Source: Exiguobacterium aurantiacum
GTDB lineage: Bacteria > Bacillota > Bacilli > Exiguobacteriales > Exiguobacteriaceae
Direction of reading: 5' to 3'
DNA length: 64,000 bases
Assembly (NCBI RefSeq): GCF_024362205.1
Contig: NZ_CP101462.1
Span: 1,454,501-1,518,500, forward strand
The translations under genes and the position numbers were made by a program. Under the pieces are notes generated by a model. That model saw nothing but the letters and a program-made list of their open reading frames with translations, was not told the DNA's origin and did no database searches. Below are positions 51,220 through 59,416 of the stretch, in pieces (the stretch's first letter is position 1; every line of letters begins with the position of its first letter).

Positions 51220-51888
51220 ATGCACGATTTGCTGAACGACCCAAACATGAACAATTATCCGGAGTTCCGCACGTTTTGTGAATTGAAGCGTCGAGGGTTA
51301 CGAAAACAGGCACTTGTCGCCATGACACCGTTTCTTAAGACGGTAGAGACATGGAATTTTGATCAGCGACAGGAATTCGTTGCCTGGCTATACACGCATG
51401 ACGAATCGTCCGACCCAGATGACCCCTATAATATATTCGTGTATTCGCTCGTAACGAACGTACTACAACCGACCCTCCTTGAGTGGAAGCAGCGTATCCC
51501 GAATGATCCTCGTCCTTATCGCTGGCTACAAGAGTATGAACAGGCATTCGCACTCGGTGGGCTTTCGGAACAGATTGCAGTCCAAGCGCTCATGGATCAA
51601 AAACTATTTGCACTTTGGTTCGCATTTCATCACATTAACGAAGATCTTTATCTCAGTGAGGTCGATGAGGACAAAAGTATCATCATAGAAGCGAGACGGC
51701 TGAACCAGTCCGTATTGAGTGAAGAAAAGCAAGCGGAATATGAGGCGGAACTCAGTTACTATAGCGACTTGCTGGCGGATTGGGTGACATACACTCAGAC
51801 AGAGTCAAAAGACGAAAGTTTTCTCGACTGGTGTGAGCGATACGAACGAAATTACCCGTTCACTGAAAGCTATTATTATGAGGAGTAA
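51220..51888 (+). CDS. Hypothetical protein (222 aa)
   Basis: Soluble, acidic, all-helical-looking protein rich in Tyr/Trp, with no signal peptide, membrane segment or known catalytic motif. ATG at 51220 follows ACGAGGAG. Lower GC than parC, so possibly acquired. The intergenic hairpin at 51890 separates it from the DinB gene. Function unknown. Confidence 0.6.
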   Translation: MHDLLNDPNMNNYPEFRTFCELKRRGLRKQALVAMTPFLKTVETWNFDQRQEFVAWLYTHDESSDPDDPYNIFVYSLVTNVLQPTLLEWKQRIPNDPRPYRWLQEYEQAFALGGLSEQIAVQALMDQKLFALWFAFHHINEDLYLSEVDEDKSIIIEARRLNQSVLSEEKQAEYEAELSYYSDLLADWVTYTQTESKDESFLDWCERYERNYPFTESYYYEE

Positions 51889-51889
51889 A

Positions 51890-51917
51890 CTAAAAGACGC
51901 TCAAGGGCGTCTTTTGT
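51890..51917. terminator. Bidirectional terminator before the DinB gene
   Basis: AAAAGACGC pairs with GCGTCTTTT around TCAAGG. Confidence 0.85.
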
Positions 51918-51928
51918 TGATTGTATTT

Positions 51929-52435
51929 TTAGATTCCAGCCCCCATCAAATAGCGCTCCAAGTCGGCCTGTTGGCGCAAGTGGTGGCGGGTATGCATCTC
52001 GATGAGGTCGTACCACTCCTGGTCGTTCAGCCAGCCAAAACCGCCATGCCGGGCTTTGACGTCACGGTTCGCCGAGCGGACGAGCGGTTCAAGCCGACTC
52101 AAACGCGAAGACAACTCGTCGAGTCGTCGCTCGAGCGTCTCACGCTTGTCGGTATTGTTCGGAGGTTGGTTCATCTCGTCAGGTAAACGGATTTTGATCG
52201 GAGGGAACCCGCCGGCTTGAAACAATCGGTCACCGAACTCGGTCTTACCGAGTGGTTGTGCTTCGCGTGAGGCGAGACACCGTTCAATCTCGTCCGCATA
52301 TTCCTCGGCCACCACGATGATATGGTCGTACATCTGCCCGATTGACCAGACATCTGCTGCCGCCTGATAGCGCAACTGTCGCTCGGTATAGCCGTCCAAG
52401 TCTTCTTTGAACTGGGATAACACTGCCATCGCCAT
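51929..52435 (-). CDS. DinB-family protein
   Basis: Helical-bundle protein of the DinB/YfiT superfamily, 168 residues, usually metal-dependent thiol transferase or stress proteins. Three His sites that bind metal are at DHIIVVAEE (early) and HTRHHLRQQ (late). Central part is rich in Arg/Glu and may be a coiled region. ATG 52435 follows GGAGG 6 bases upstream. Substrate unknown. Confidence 0.8.
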   Translation of the reverse strand: MAMAVLSQFKEDLDGYTERQLRYQAAADVWSIGQMYDHIIVVAEEYADEIERCLASREAQPLGKTEFGDRLFQAGGFPPIKIRLPDEMNQPPNNTDKRETLERRLDELSSRLSRLEPLVRSANRDVKARHGGFGWLNDQEWYDLIEMHTRHHLRQQADLERYLMGAGI

Positions 52436-52574
52436 ATCGTTCCTCCTTCAACTGCTTTTTTTCAATATATCATGGGGATGATAGGTACTTTCTTGAAGGA
52501 GCGGGTATTCTTGAAAAGGAACAAGCCCTTCGTTTGGCGAATGGGGTAAGAGGACAAAACATGGGGGGATCACT

Positions 52575-53186
52575 ATGTCTCAATGGCTCGACTGGGCCAA
52601 ACGGCTCCAAGCGCTGGCACAGGCCGGATTGACGTTTACGAAAGACGAGTTCGATCGCGAACGTTACGTCGAACTGCAACGAATCGCGACCGAGATGTTC
52701 GAACGACAGTCAGACCTCGCTTTGGAGGAGGTCACGAAACTGACGCACGTCGATGGTTACCCGACACCGAAACTCGACGTGCGCGGTGTCGTCTTCCGAG
52801 ACGATGCAATCTTGCTCGTTAAAGAGCGGTCGGACGGGCTTTGGACGTTACCGGGTGGATTTTGTGAGGTCGGGTTGTCCCCGGCCCAAAATATCATCAA
52901 GGAGATTGAGGAAGAGGCCGGATTTGATGTCGTACCGGTGCGCCTGCTCGCGTTGTTCGACATGCATCATCACGACCATCCGCCGCTGTCGCAGCATTAC
53001 TATAAATTGTTCATCGAATGCGAGCTGATTGGTGGAGAGGCGCAAGTGAGCCATGAGACGAGCGAGGTCGCCTTCTTCACACGGGACAACTTACCACCTT
53101 TATCGACCGCACGGAATACACAGGAACAGCTTTATATGTGTTTTGAGGCTAGATGGCAAGAAGATTGGATCACGTTGTTTGATTAA
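52575..53186 (+). CDS. Nudix hydrolase with N-terminal regulatory-like domain
   Basis: Nucleoside diphosphate-X hydrolase, 203 residues. The N-terminal about 65 residues (MSQWLDWAKRLQALAQAGL) match the domain often fused to ADP-ribose pyrophosphatase-like Nudix proteins. The Nudix box is GGFCEVGLSPAQNIIKEI then EEEAGFDV; Lys replaces the Arg of the classical RExxEE. Start ATG 52575 after a GGGGGATC site. First of three adjacent genes on this strand (gaps of 14 and 17 bases). Confidence 0.88.
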   Translation: MSQWLDWAKRLQALAQAGLTFTKDEFDRERYVELQRIATEMFERQSDLALEEVTKLTHVDGYPTPKLDVRGVVFRDDAILLVKERSDGLWTLPGGFCEVGLSPAQNIIKEIEEEAGFDVVPVRLLALFDMHHHDHPPLSQHYYKLFIECELIGGEAQVSHETSEVAFFTRDNLPPLSTARNTQEQLYMCFEARWQEDWITLFD

Positions 53187-53200
53187 GGGGAGGGGATACC

Positions 53201-53917
53201 ATGAAAGTCACACGGATTGATCACGTCCATCAACTGACATTCTATGCACCTGTATTACCGATTAATGTCCAGTTGATTGAGCGGGAGCTCGGACTCGTCT
53301 TGATCGACACCGCCCTCGCGCGCAACGCGGAAGCGATTTTAGCGTATATCGAGGCACAGGAGCGTCCGCTGCTCGCCATCTTGCTGACGCACGCCCATGG
53401 CGATCACGTCGGTGGTGTCGACATTATCTTGAAGGCCCACCCTCACGCCGAGCTGTACGTCTCACGTCGGGATGCCCGTCTCCTCGAAGGGGACAAGACG
53501 ACCGACCCGGATGAGCGGCCGCTCAAACTAAAAGGGTCCCTCCCGACCATCCACTCCTTGCCGGATAAATTGCTCGACCCAGGTGAGCGGTTGTTCGGCC
53601 TGAAGGTCTATCCGGCAGCTGGTCATACTCCGGGCTCCATCGCCTATTTCGATGAAAAGGAGCGGAATTTGTTTGCTGGTGACGCATTTCAGACACGTGG
53701 GGGAGTCGCCGTGGCAGGGGATGTGCGTCCGTTGTTCCCGCTACCGGGTGTCGCGACGTGGGATCAACGGGCAGCGGTCGAGCATGCGGAGAAGTTGATC
53801 GACCTGGCACCGCGCCACACGTTCGTCGGACACGGACAGCCCGTCGCCGGGACACATCGGCTCTATTTGGCGCTGAAGCGTGCCAAACGCAAGCAAGCAC
53901 GTCTATTTTCACGATAA
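53201..53917 (+). CDS. Metallo-beta-lactamase-fold hydrolase
   Basis: Zinc-dependent hydrolase of 238 residues. HAHGDHVGG (HxHxDH) near residue 66 and AAGHTPGSIAYF near 145, GDAFQTRG later, supply metal ligands. Likely a glyoxalase II-like or RNase Z-like small-substrate enzyme; substrate unknown. ATG at 53201, GGGGAGGGG upstream. Middle of a three-gene operon. Confidence 0.9.
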   Translation: MKVTRIDHVHQLTFYAPVLPINVQLIERELGLVLIDTALARNAEAILAYIEAQERPLLAILLTHAHGDHVGGVDIILKAHPHAELYVSRRDARLLEGDKTTDPDERPLKLKGSLPTIHSLPDKLLDPGERLFGLKVYPAAGHTPGSIAYFDEKERNLFAGDAFQTRGGVAVAGDVRPLFPLPGVATWDQRAAVEHAEKLIDLAPRHTFVGHGQPVAGTHRLYLALKRAKRKQARLFSR

Positions 53918-53934
53918 GCCGGAGGTGCTGACAG

Positions 53935-54384
53935 ATGGAGTTACACGAGATTCAGACGACAGATTATCAACTGGCCGAGCAGATGCTCGAGATTCAACGG
54001 AACGCTTATGCGGTCGAGGCCGAGCTGATTGGATTCGATGAGATCCCGGCGCGTTATGAGACGGTCGAGGTGATTCAAAATCTGCCCGGGACGAGCTATG
54101 GCTTATATAACGACGGGCGGTTGATTGGCTTTATCACGATCGAAGCGGCTGAGAACACGGTCGAGGTCACGAAATTATGTATCGATCCGAGATATTTCAG
54201 GGCGAGGCTCGCGACGACGTTGCTCGAACACGTGCTCAGTATGCATGAAGACAAGCTTGTCTATGTACACACGGGGAAACATAACGGGCCGGCCAAGAAG
54301 CTGTACACGAAACTCGGGTTCGAACCGAGCGCTGAGTTTGAACCCGAACCGGGTGTCACATTGATTCGTTTTACGCGATCTTGA
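53935..54384 (+). CDS. GNAT family N-acetyltransferase
   Basis: 149 residues with the GNAT fold: VTKLCIDPRYFRARLATTLLEHVL is motif A (the usual RxxGxG/A appears as ARLAT), then VYVHTGKHNGPAKKLYTKLGFEPSAEF motif B. Acetyl acceptor unknown. Ribosome site GGAGGTGC; 17 bases after the metallo-hydrolase. Confidence 0.85.
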   Translation: MELHEIQTTDYQLAEQMLEIQRNAYAVEAELIGFDEIPARYETVEVIQNLPGTSYGLYNDGRLIGFITIEAAENTVEVTKLCIDPRYFRARLATTLLEHVLSMHEDKLVYVHTGKHNGPAKKLYTKLGFEPSAEFEPEPGVTLIRFTRS

Positions 54385-54410
54385 ATCCCTTTTCTCAAAT
54401 TTTAGATTCC

Positions 54411-54505
<95 letters not shown>

Positions 54506-54540
54506 TGATGTCAGATGTGACGTCTCTCCTCTCGAGAAAA

Positions 54541-55083
54541 TCAGAAAATCTTGTACCAATGCAACGTCATGTCGATGTTCGGATTGCCCGTCTGTTTGAG
54601 CGTATCTACACCGCCGAGCGCGAACCCTTCTTTCGCATAAAATCGACACGCGATCACGTTATCGTTCTGCGCTTCGAGTGACATTCCAAGCAACGATTGC
54701 TTTTTTGCCCACGTCTCGGCAGCTCCCATCAACAAATGGCCGAGTCCGCTGTGTCGATAGCTACCACGGACCGCGATGTTCTCGATATACGCAAAACGGT
54801 TCCAGTCTTTCACCACACGGATTTGTCCGATACATGTCATCTCGTCGAACGCCAAGAATACTTGTTTGTCCTCACTGTTGATATATTCATACCAGTCCAG
54901 TGAATCGTCCGGGAAGCTCGTCTCATGTGCCTTCTCATATAACTGTTCCTCATACGTCCAAACCCCGTCACAAAAGCTCGGGATGATTTCCCCGATGACT
55001 GGAAACGGATTATTGGCTTCGTTTACGACGCTGATTGAATACTCATCTAACGCTTTGATCGAGATGTTTGGGGCTTCTTCCAC
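54541..55083 (-). CDS. GNAT acetyltransferase, streptothricin acetyltransferase-like
   Basis: GNAT protein of 180 residues. The region FPVIGEIIPSFCDGVWTYEEQLYE and IENIAVRGSYRHSGLGHLLMGAAETWAKKQSLLGMSLEAQNDNVIACRFYAKEGFALGGVDT is characteristic of SatA/Sat-type enzymes that acetylate streptothricin. GTG 55083 lies 9 bases after AGGGAG. A tiny ORF precedes it (55138-55203), which may regulate expression. Activity against streptothricin is inferred from the family only. Confidence 0.8.
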   Translation of the reverse strand: MEEAPNISIKALDEYSISVVNEANNPFPVIGEIIPSFCDGVWTYEEQLYEKAHETSFPDDSLDWYEYINSEDKQVFLAFDEMTCIGQIRVVKDWNRFAYIENIAVRGSYRHSGLGHLLMGAAETWAKKQSLLGMSLEAQNDNVIACRFYAKEGFALGGVDTLKQTGNPNIDMTLHWYKIF

Positions 55084-55137
55084 TGCATCTTTCTCCCTTC
55101 GTATATAATGACCGCTCCATCCAAGAGTGACACGGTC

Positions 55138-55203
55138 TTACCAGACTAGCCAAACAGTGACGGTTATCTCTGGATTGATAGTACATCTTTCCCATTTCTC
55201 CAT
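55138..55203 (-). CDS. Tiny ORF upstream of the streptothricin acetyltransferase-like gene (21 aa)
   Basis: ATG at 55203 follows GGAGAGGAGGGCACAC, a strong ribosome site, and encodes MEKWERCTINPEITVTVWLVW. It ends 54 bases before the acetyltransferase GTG. A short hairpin can form between the two (GACCG/CGGTC). A regulatory leader ORF is possible, but chance cannot be excluded. Confidence 0.4.
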   Translation of the reverse strand: MEKWERCTINPEITVTVWLVW

Positions 55204-55243
55204 GTGTGCCCTCCTCTCCTCATTTTGATATGTTACGAATAAA

Positions 55244-55536
55244 CCTTCACTATCTATCATACATTAATTAATGATGTTCACATGCGTGGGAGTCGGCTGA
55301 TCAACACGATTATATTTTCGCTTAAACCGTATTGTTCAAACCGACATCCATTTATCTGTTTCATCACAATTAATGAACTGTGTCATTCGATTGAATCCTT
55401 CATTCATCAACATGTTAGCGCTTAATGGATTAATGTTTCAAACATAATTTTAACTCTGTTTATCCGCTCTTAGGAGTTGCCTGTAAGCGTATGTCATGCT
55501 ATTTTTAGACAGATGATAACTTAAGGAGGAACTTGA
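55244..55536. other. Long 5' region of the amino-acid ABC operon
   Basis: AT-rich, no long ORF. A weak AACTC/GAGTT pairing near 55451-55475 may form a small stem. No riboswitch core was recognised. It should hold the promoter of the ABC transporter and that of the divergent acetyltransferase. Confidence 0.4.
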
Positions 55537-56385
55537 ATGAAACGTATGACAAAAGGTTTGGCAGCATCCCTATTATTGGCTGTCCCGCTCGCGGCGTGTG
55601 GTGATTCTAGCACCGATCAGGCCGAAACTTCACGCTGGGATGAGATCAAAGAAGAAGGTACGCTCACGGTCGGTACAGCGGGTACGCTCTATCCGGCCTC
55701 GTTCCGTGAAGAGGATAGCGATACATTGACTGGGTTTGATGTCGAGCTCATGAAAGAGGTCGGGAAACGTCTCGACCTCGAGGTCCAATTCAAAGAGATG
55801 GCGTTCGACAACATGTTGACGAGCGTCCAAAACGGACAAGTCGACATCGCGGCGAACGATATTTCGGTCACAGAGGACCGCAAAGAGAAGTTCGCTTTCT
55901 CGACGCCATACAAGTACACATACGGAACGGCGATCGTTCGTAAGAGCGACCTGTCTGGTATCGAGTCACTTGAGGACTTGAAAGGTAAGAAAGCCGCTGG
56001 AGAAGCGACGACCGTCTTCATGGACGTGGCACGTCAATACGGGGCCGAGGAAGTCATCTATGACAACGCGACGAACGACCAGTATCTTCGTGACGTCTCG
56101 ACAGGACGGACCGACGTCATCTTGAACGACTACTATCTCCAGACGCTCGCCCTCGCCTTCTTCCCGGAGTTCGATATTACGATTCACCCGGATATCGCCT
56201 ATAACCCGCAGGAAGTCGCATTCTTGATGGACAAAGAGAACGCTGAGCTTCAAGAGAACATCGACCGCGTCCTTGCCGAGATGCTTGAAGACGGCACGGT
56301 GAAAGAGTTGTCGGAAACGTTCTATAACGGAGCCGATGTCTCGGTCGAACCGGACGTCGACGCGACCATCGTCGAATTGGACTAA
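55537..56385 (+). CDS. Amino-acid ABC transporter substrate-binding lipoprotein
   Basis: Polar amino-acid binding protein of SBP_bac_3 family, 282 residues. Signal peptide with lipobox PLAAC (Cys at about 21), then GTLTVGTAGTLYPASFREEDSDTLTGFDVELMKEVGKRLDLEVQF and VQNGQVDIAANDISVTEDRKEKFAFSTPY. Closest by eye to YxeM/TcyA-like cystine and related binding proteins; ligand not certain. Starts after AAGGAGG. The permease gene overlaps in an operon (6-base gap). Confidence 0.9.
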   Translation: MKRMTKGLAASLLLAVPLAACGDSSTDQAETSRWDEIKEEGTLTVGTAGTLYPASFREEDSDTLTGFDVELMKEVGKRLDLEVQFKEMAFDNMLTSVQNGQVDIAANDISVTEDRKEKFAFSTPYKYTYGTAIVRKSDLSGIESLEDLKGKKAAGEATTVFMDVARQYGAEEVIYDNATNDQYLRDVSTGRTDVILNDYYLQTLALAFFPEFDITIHPDIAYNPQEVAFLMDKENAELQENIDRVLAEMLEDGTVKELSETFYNGADVSVEPDVDATIVELD

Positions 56386-56391
56386 GCGGTC

Positions 56392-57087
56392 ATGTTCGAA
56401 GGTATGAAATGGGAAGCGATCTTTGACGTCGACCTGGCTGTGCGCTCGTTCCCTTATCTGCTAGGCGGCTTGCCGAACACGCTTTGGATCTCATTCGTCA
56501 GCATGTTCTTCGGCTTGTTGCTCGGTCTCGTGCTCGCCCTTGGGAAACTGTCACCGTCCCGGATGCTGCGGTTCCCGTCGACGTTCTATATCTCGTTCAT
56601 GCGGGGCGTGCCGATCCTAATTATCCTGTTCATCTTATATTCAGGATTTCCATTCATCGGCATCGAATTCGCGGCGCTGACGGCGGCGATCATCGGGTTC
56701 AGTCTGAACTCGGCGGCCTATATCGCGGAGATCGTCCGGGCTGCGATTCGTGCCGTCGACCCAGGACAAGTCGAAGCGGCCCGCTCGCTCGGGATGAACA
56801 AGTGGCTGACGCTGAAAGGGGTCATCTTACCTCAGGCGACGCGGATTGCCCTCCCCCCGCTTTCGAACGTGTTCCTCGATTTGATTAAAGCGAGTTCACT
56901 CGCCGCGATGATCACCGTCCCGGAGATTTTCAATAAGGCAAAAATCGTCGGAGGCCGGGAATTCGATTATATGACCGTCTATTTGGTCGTCGCCTTGATC
57001 TATTGGGGCATCTGTACGTTCATGTCGTTCTTCCAAGATTGGCTCGAACGGCATTTCGAACGCTATTTGGATACACCGAAACGATGA
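56392..57087 (+). CDS. Amino-acid ABC transporter permease
   Basis: HisM/GlnP-type permease of 231 residues with five to six helices. EAARSLGMNKWLTLKGVILPQATRIALPPL is the EAA loop that contacts the ATPase. Start at ATG 56392 (an ATG at 56404 is also possible), 6 bases after the binding protein stop. No ATPase gene follows: the next genes are unrelated, so the ATPase is encoded elsewhere. Confidence 0.92.
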   Translation: MFEGMKWEAIFDVDLAVRSFPYLLGGLPNTLWISFVSMFFGLLLGLVLALGKLSPSRMLRFPSTFYISFMRGVPILIILFILYSGFPFIGIEFAALTAAIIGFSLNSAAYIAEIVRAAIRAVDPGQVEAARSLGMNKWLTLKGVILPQATRIALPPLSNVFLDLIKASSLAAMITVPEIFNKAKIVGGREFDYMTVYLVVALIYWGICTFMSFFQDWLERHFERYLDTPKR

Positions 57088-57121
57088 CTGACTTGCCTCA
57101 TACAGGCAGGTCAGTTTTTTT
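57088..57121 (+). terminator. Terminator of the amino-acid ABC operon
   Basis: CTGACTTGCCT pairs with AGGCAGGTCAG, followed by seven T. Confidence 0.95.
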
Positions 57122-57197
57122 GTCGGGCGGTTATTGCGAAAGTGACATGGTATAGTCAACCTATTCCATCTTGTGATTCAAAGGAGATACATCACCT

Positions 57198-57371
57198 ATG
57201 CTCTCAAAATTATTATTCGGTTCATCCGTCCTCATCACACTTACATATATTTTGTTCGACGGGCCAACATGGGTCAGCGCCTTAAACCCATACACGAGTA
57301 TGATTGTCCTCTATTATTTGGTTTTTAAGCTCCCAATCCGAAAAAGAGCGAAAATGTCTTCTTCGGATTGA
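57198..57371 (+). CDS. Small membrane protein (57 aa)
   Basis: ATG 57198 with AAAGGAG upstream opens 57 codons (MLSKLLFGSSVLITLTYILF at the start) ending at TGA 57369-57371. Two hydrophobic segments (about 5-20 and 34-45), then a basic tail FKLPIRKRAKMSSSD. Unknown; plausible from ribosome site and hydrophobic pattern. It lies between the ABC terminator and the MoxR operon. Confidence 0.5.
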   Translation: MLSKLLFGSSVLITLTYILFDGPTWVSALNPYTSMIVLYYLVFKLPIRKRAKMSSSD

Positions 57372-57477
57372 CCTCGACCTACATATTTGGCAGCACCGTT
57401 CTTTAGCGTTCCATCTCGGTCCGCGAGTGTGCTATGATTTTTATAAATATTCAGAAAATAGACGGGGGACTTACATT

Positions 57478-58386
57478 ATGGTGCAACAATGGACGACACA
57501 TTTAAACGATCAAGTGATTGGGCAGTCGAAGGCGATTAAGCTATCGACGATCGCCCTTCTCTCCGGGGGGCACGTTTTGCTCGAGGACCGGCCTGGCACC
57601 GGTAAGACGACACTTGCGCGCAGCTTAGCCACGTCGGTCTCGGCCGCGTTTCAACGCGTACAGTGTACACCGGACACGCTACCGAGTGACATTTTAGGGA
57701 TGGAGCTGTTCAATCCGACGACGGGCACGTTCGAGCGCCGGACCGGACCGATCTTCACGTCGATCTTACTCGTCGATGAGATTAACCGGACGACACCACG
57801 GACGCAGTCGGCACTGTTAGAGGCGATGCAGGAGCGACAAGTGACGCTCGGTGAAGTGTCGCTTCGTCTCCCCGACCCGTTCTTCGTCATCGCGACACAA
57901 AACCCGTTCGACGGGCAAGGGACGTTCCCGTTGCCGCAGGCGCAACTCGACCGCTTCTTGTTCAAACTGTCGCTCGCCCCGTTATCTCGGGAGTCGGAAC
58001 GCCGGTTGCTGCGGAACGAGCATTTGAGTGCGGCCCCGTTCACGTTGCAACAGACCGAGCTCGCCGAGATGCAGCAAGCCGTCCGTGATGTCTTGTTCCA
58101 CGAGGCGATGGAGGACTATCTTCTCGATTTCGTCGAGGCTCTCCGTCATCACCGGGACATCGAGGTCGGACCGAGCCCACGGGCGACGCTCGCCTACACG
58201 ATGGCGGCCCGGGCGCATGCCTATATGCATGGACGAGACTACGTGTCACCGGAAGACATCCGCGTGCTCGCCTTGCCGATTCTCGGACACCGAATCGTCT
58301 TGACGGTCGAGGCGTCGCTCAAGACGAAGCCGTCCAAACTGATCAAATCTGTACTCGAGACCATCCCGGTCCCATCCGAGGTGTGA
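57478..58386 (+). CDS. MoxR-type AAA+ ATPase
   Basis: Chaperone-like ATPase of 302 residues. Walker A DRPGTGKTT near 38-46, Walker B LLVDEINRTTPRTQSALLEAM near 100-120, arginine-finger/sensor region RFLFKLSLAPLSRESE near 160. MoxR proteins are thought to help assemble or activate partner proteins; they are usually co-encoded with DUF58 proteins, as here. ATG 57478 is the family start; the open frame upstream to 57304 is not supported. One base before the DUF58 gene. Confidence 0.92.
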   Translation: MVQQWTTHLNDQVIGQSKAIKLSTIALLSGGHVLLEDRPGTGKTTLARSLATSVSAAFQRVQCTPDTLPSDILGMELFNPTTGTFERRTGPIFTSILLVDEINRTTPRTQSALLEAMQERQVTLGEVSLRLPDPFFVIATQNPFDGQGTFPLPQAQLDRFLFKLSLAPLSRESERRLLRNEHLSAAPFTLQQTELAEMQQAVRDVLFHEAMEDYLLDFVEALRHHRDIEVGPSPRATLAYTMAARAHAYMHGRDYVSPEDIRVLALPILGHRIVLTVEASLKTKPSKLIKSVLETIPVPSEV

Positions 58387-58387
58387 C

Positions 58388-59416
58388 ATGCAACTCGTCA
58401 GCCCTCGCTACCTCGAGTCCGGGTATATGTGGCTCTTGTTCGTCGTCGGGGTGTTCACCGCCCTGTACGGCAACGTCTTCCTCGCGAGTGTGATTATCGG
58501 TTTCAGCCTGTATGCATTGATCCTGCCGGAGCTTTTGTTCCGGCTCGCTGAATACGTCCATGTCGAAGTGACCGACGAGCTGAAGCTGTTCCCGAACGAT
58601 GAAGAGACGTACACAATCAAATTGGTGTCGACGGCCCCTGTCCCGCTCGGTGTCGTCCGTTTGTCAGGTTATCTCCATCCGACCGTCGAGTCGGAGGAAC
58701 ACGCCTTCTGGCGCCAGGAGAACTATATCGGACGTGAGGCGGCCGTCGCCTATACGCTCCCGCTCAAGGCGATTCGACGCGGCCCGATCCGTATGGAGGC
58801 GATCGGTATGGAGATTCGTGACCCGCTCCGCATGTTCTCGCTCTATAAGGAAGACCCGCTCGACCGTATCGGGTATGTCTTCCCAGAATTCTTGCCTTAT
58901 CCGATTCCGAAGCGTCCGCCGACGTTACCTGGCGAGGAGATGGTCCGTCATAGTGCCTATCGTGACCCGGAGACGTTCCAGTCGGTGGCGCCGTATCACG
59001 GGCAGCCGATGCGGCAACTGTATTGGTCGGCCTACGCGAAGACAGGTGAACTGCTCGCCCGCACCGAGCAACCCGTCCAAGCGAACGAATATGTCGTCGT
59101 GCTCGACTTGCTGACGAAAGACGGGCGCGCCCTCACCCATCAGATGGAGCGGTTGATCTCGCAGGCAGCAGCGTTATGCCGCGATTTCGAGAAAGAGAAC
59201 GCCAGCTATGGACTGATCGTCCCGACGTTGACGAAGGAAGGCATCACCTATGATCTCGCCCCGGGGAGCGGTGAGACACACTTCCGCAAGGTCATGACGA
59301 CGCTCGCCTGTCTGTCGGAGCGGGATTTCCCGCTCGCCCGGTCGCTGTTCGAACGGAAAGTCGCCAAATACGGTGGCAGCCAATCGATTTTACGGCTCGG
59401 AGGTGATGGCCGATGA
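58388..59416 (+). CDS. DUF58 domain protein
   Basis: Membrane-linked protein of 342 residues. Two N-terminal helices (about 15-55), a beta region, and the DUF58 signature DPLDRIGYVFPEFLPYPIPKR, then REVRPY-like block RHSAYRDPETFQSVAPYHGQPMRQLYWSAYAKTGELLARTEQP, followed by a von Willebrand A-like region. Partner of MoxR; may act in cell-wall or envelope assembly. Overlaps the next gene by 4 bases. Confidence 0.9.
   Translation: MQLVSPRYLESGYMWLLFVVGVFTALYGNVFLASVIIGFSLYALILPELLFRLAEYVHVEVTDELKLFPNDEETYTIKLVSTAPVPLGVVRLSGYLHPTVESEEHAFWRQENYIGREAAVAYTLPLKAIRRGPIRMEAIGMEIRDPLRMFSLYKEDPLDRIGYVFPEFLPYPIPKRPPTLPGEEMVRHSAYRDPETFQSVAPYHGQPMRQLYWSAYAKTGELLARTEQPVQANEYVVVLDLLTKDGRALTHQMERLISQAAALCRDFEKENASYGLIVPTLTKEGITYDLAPGSGETHFRKVMTTLACLSERDFPLARSLFERKVAKYGGSQSILRLGGDGR

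Noticed and set aside
55440-55536. A riboswitch or T-box before the amino-acid ABC operon
   Set aside because: No conserved T-box sequence (TGGNACCGCG-like) or known riboswitch core was found.
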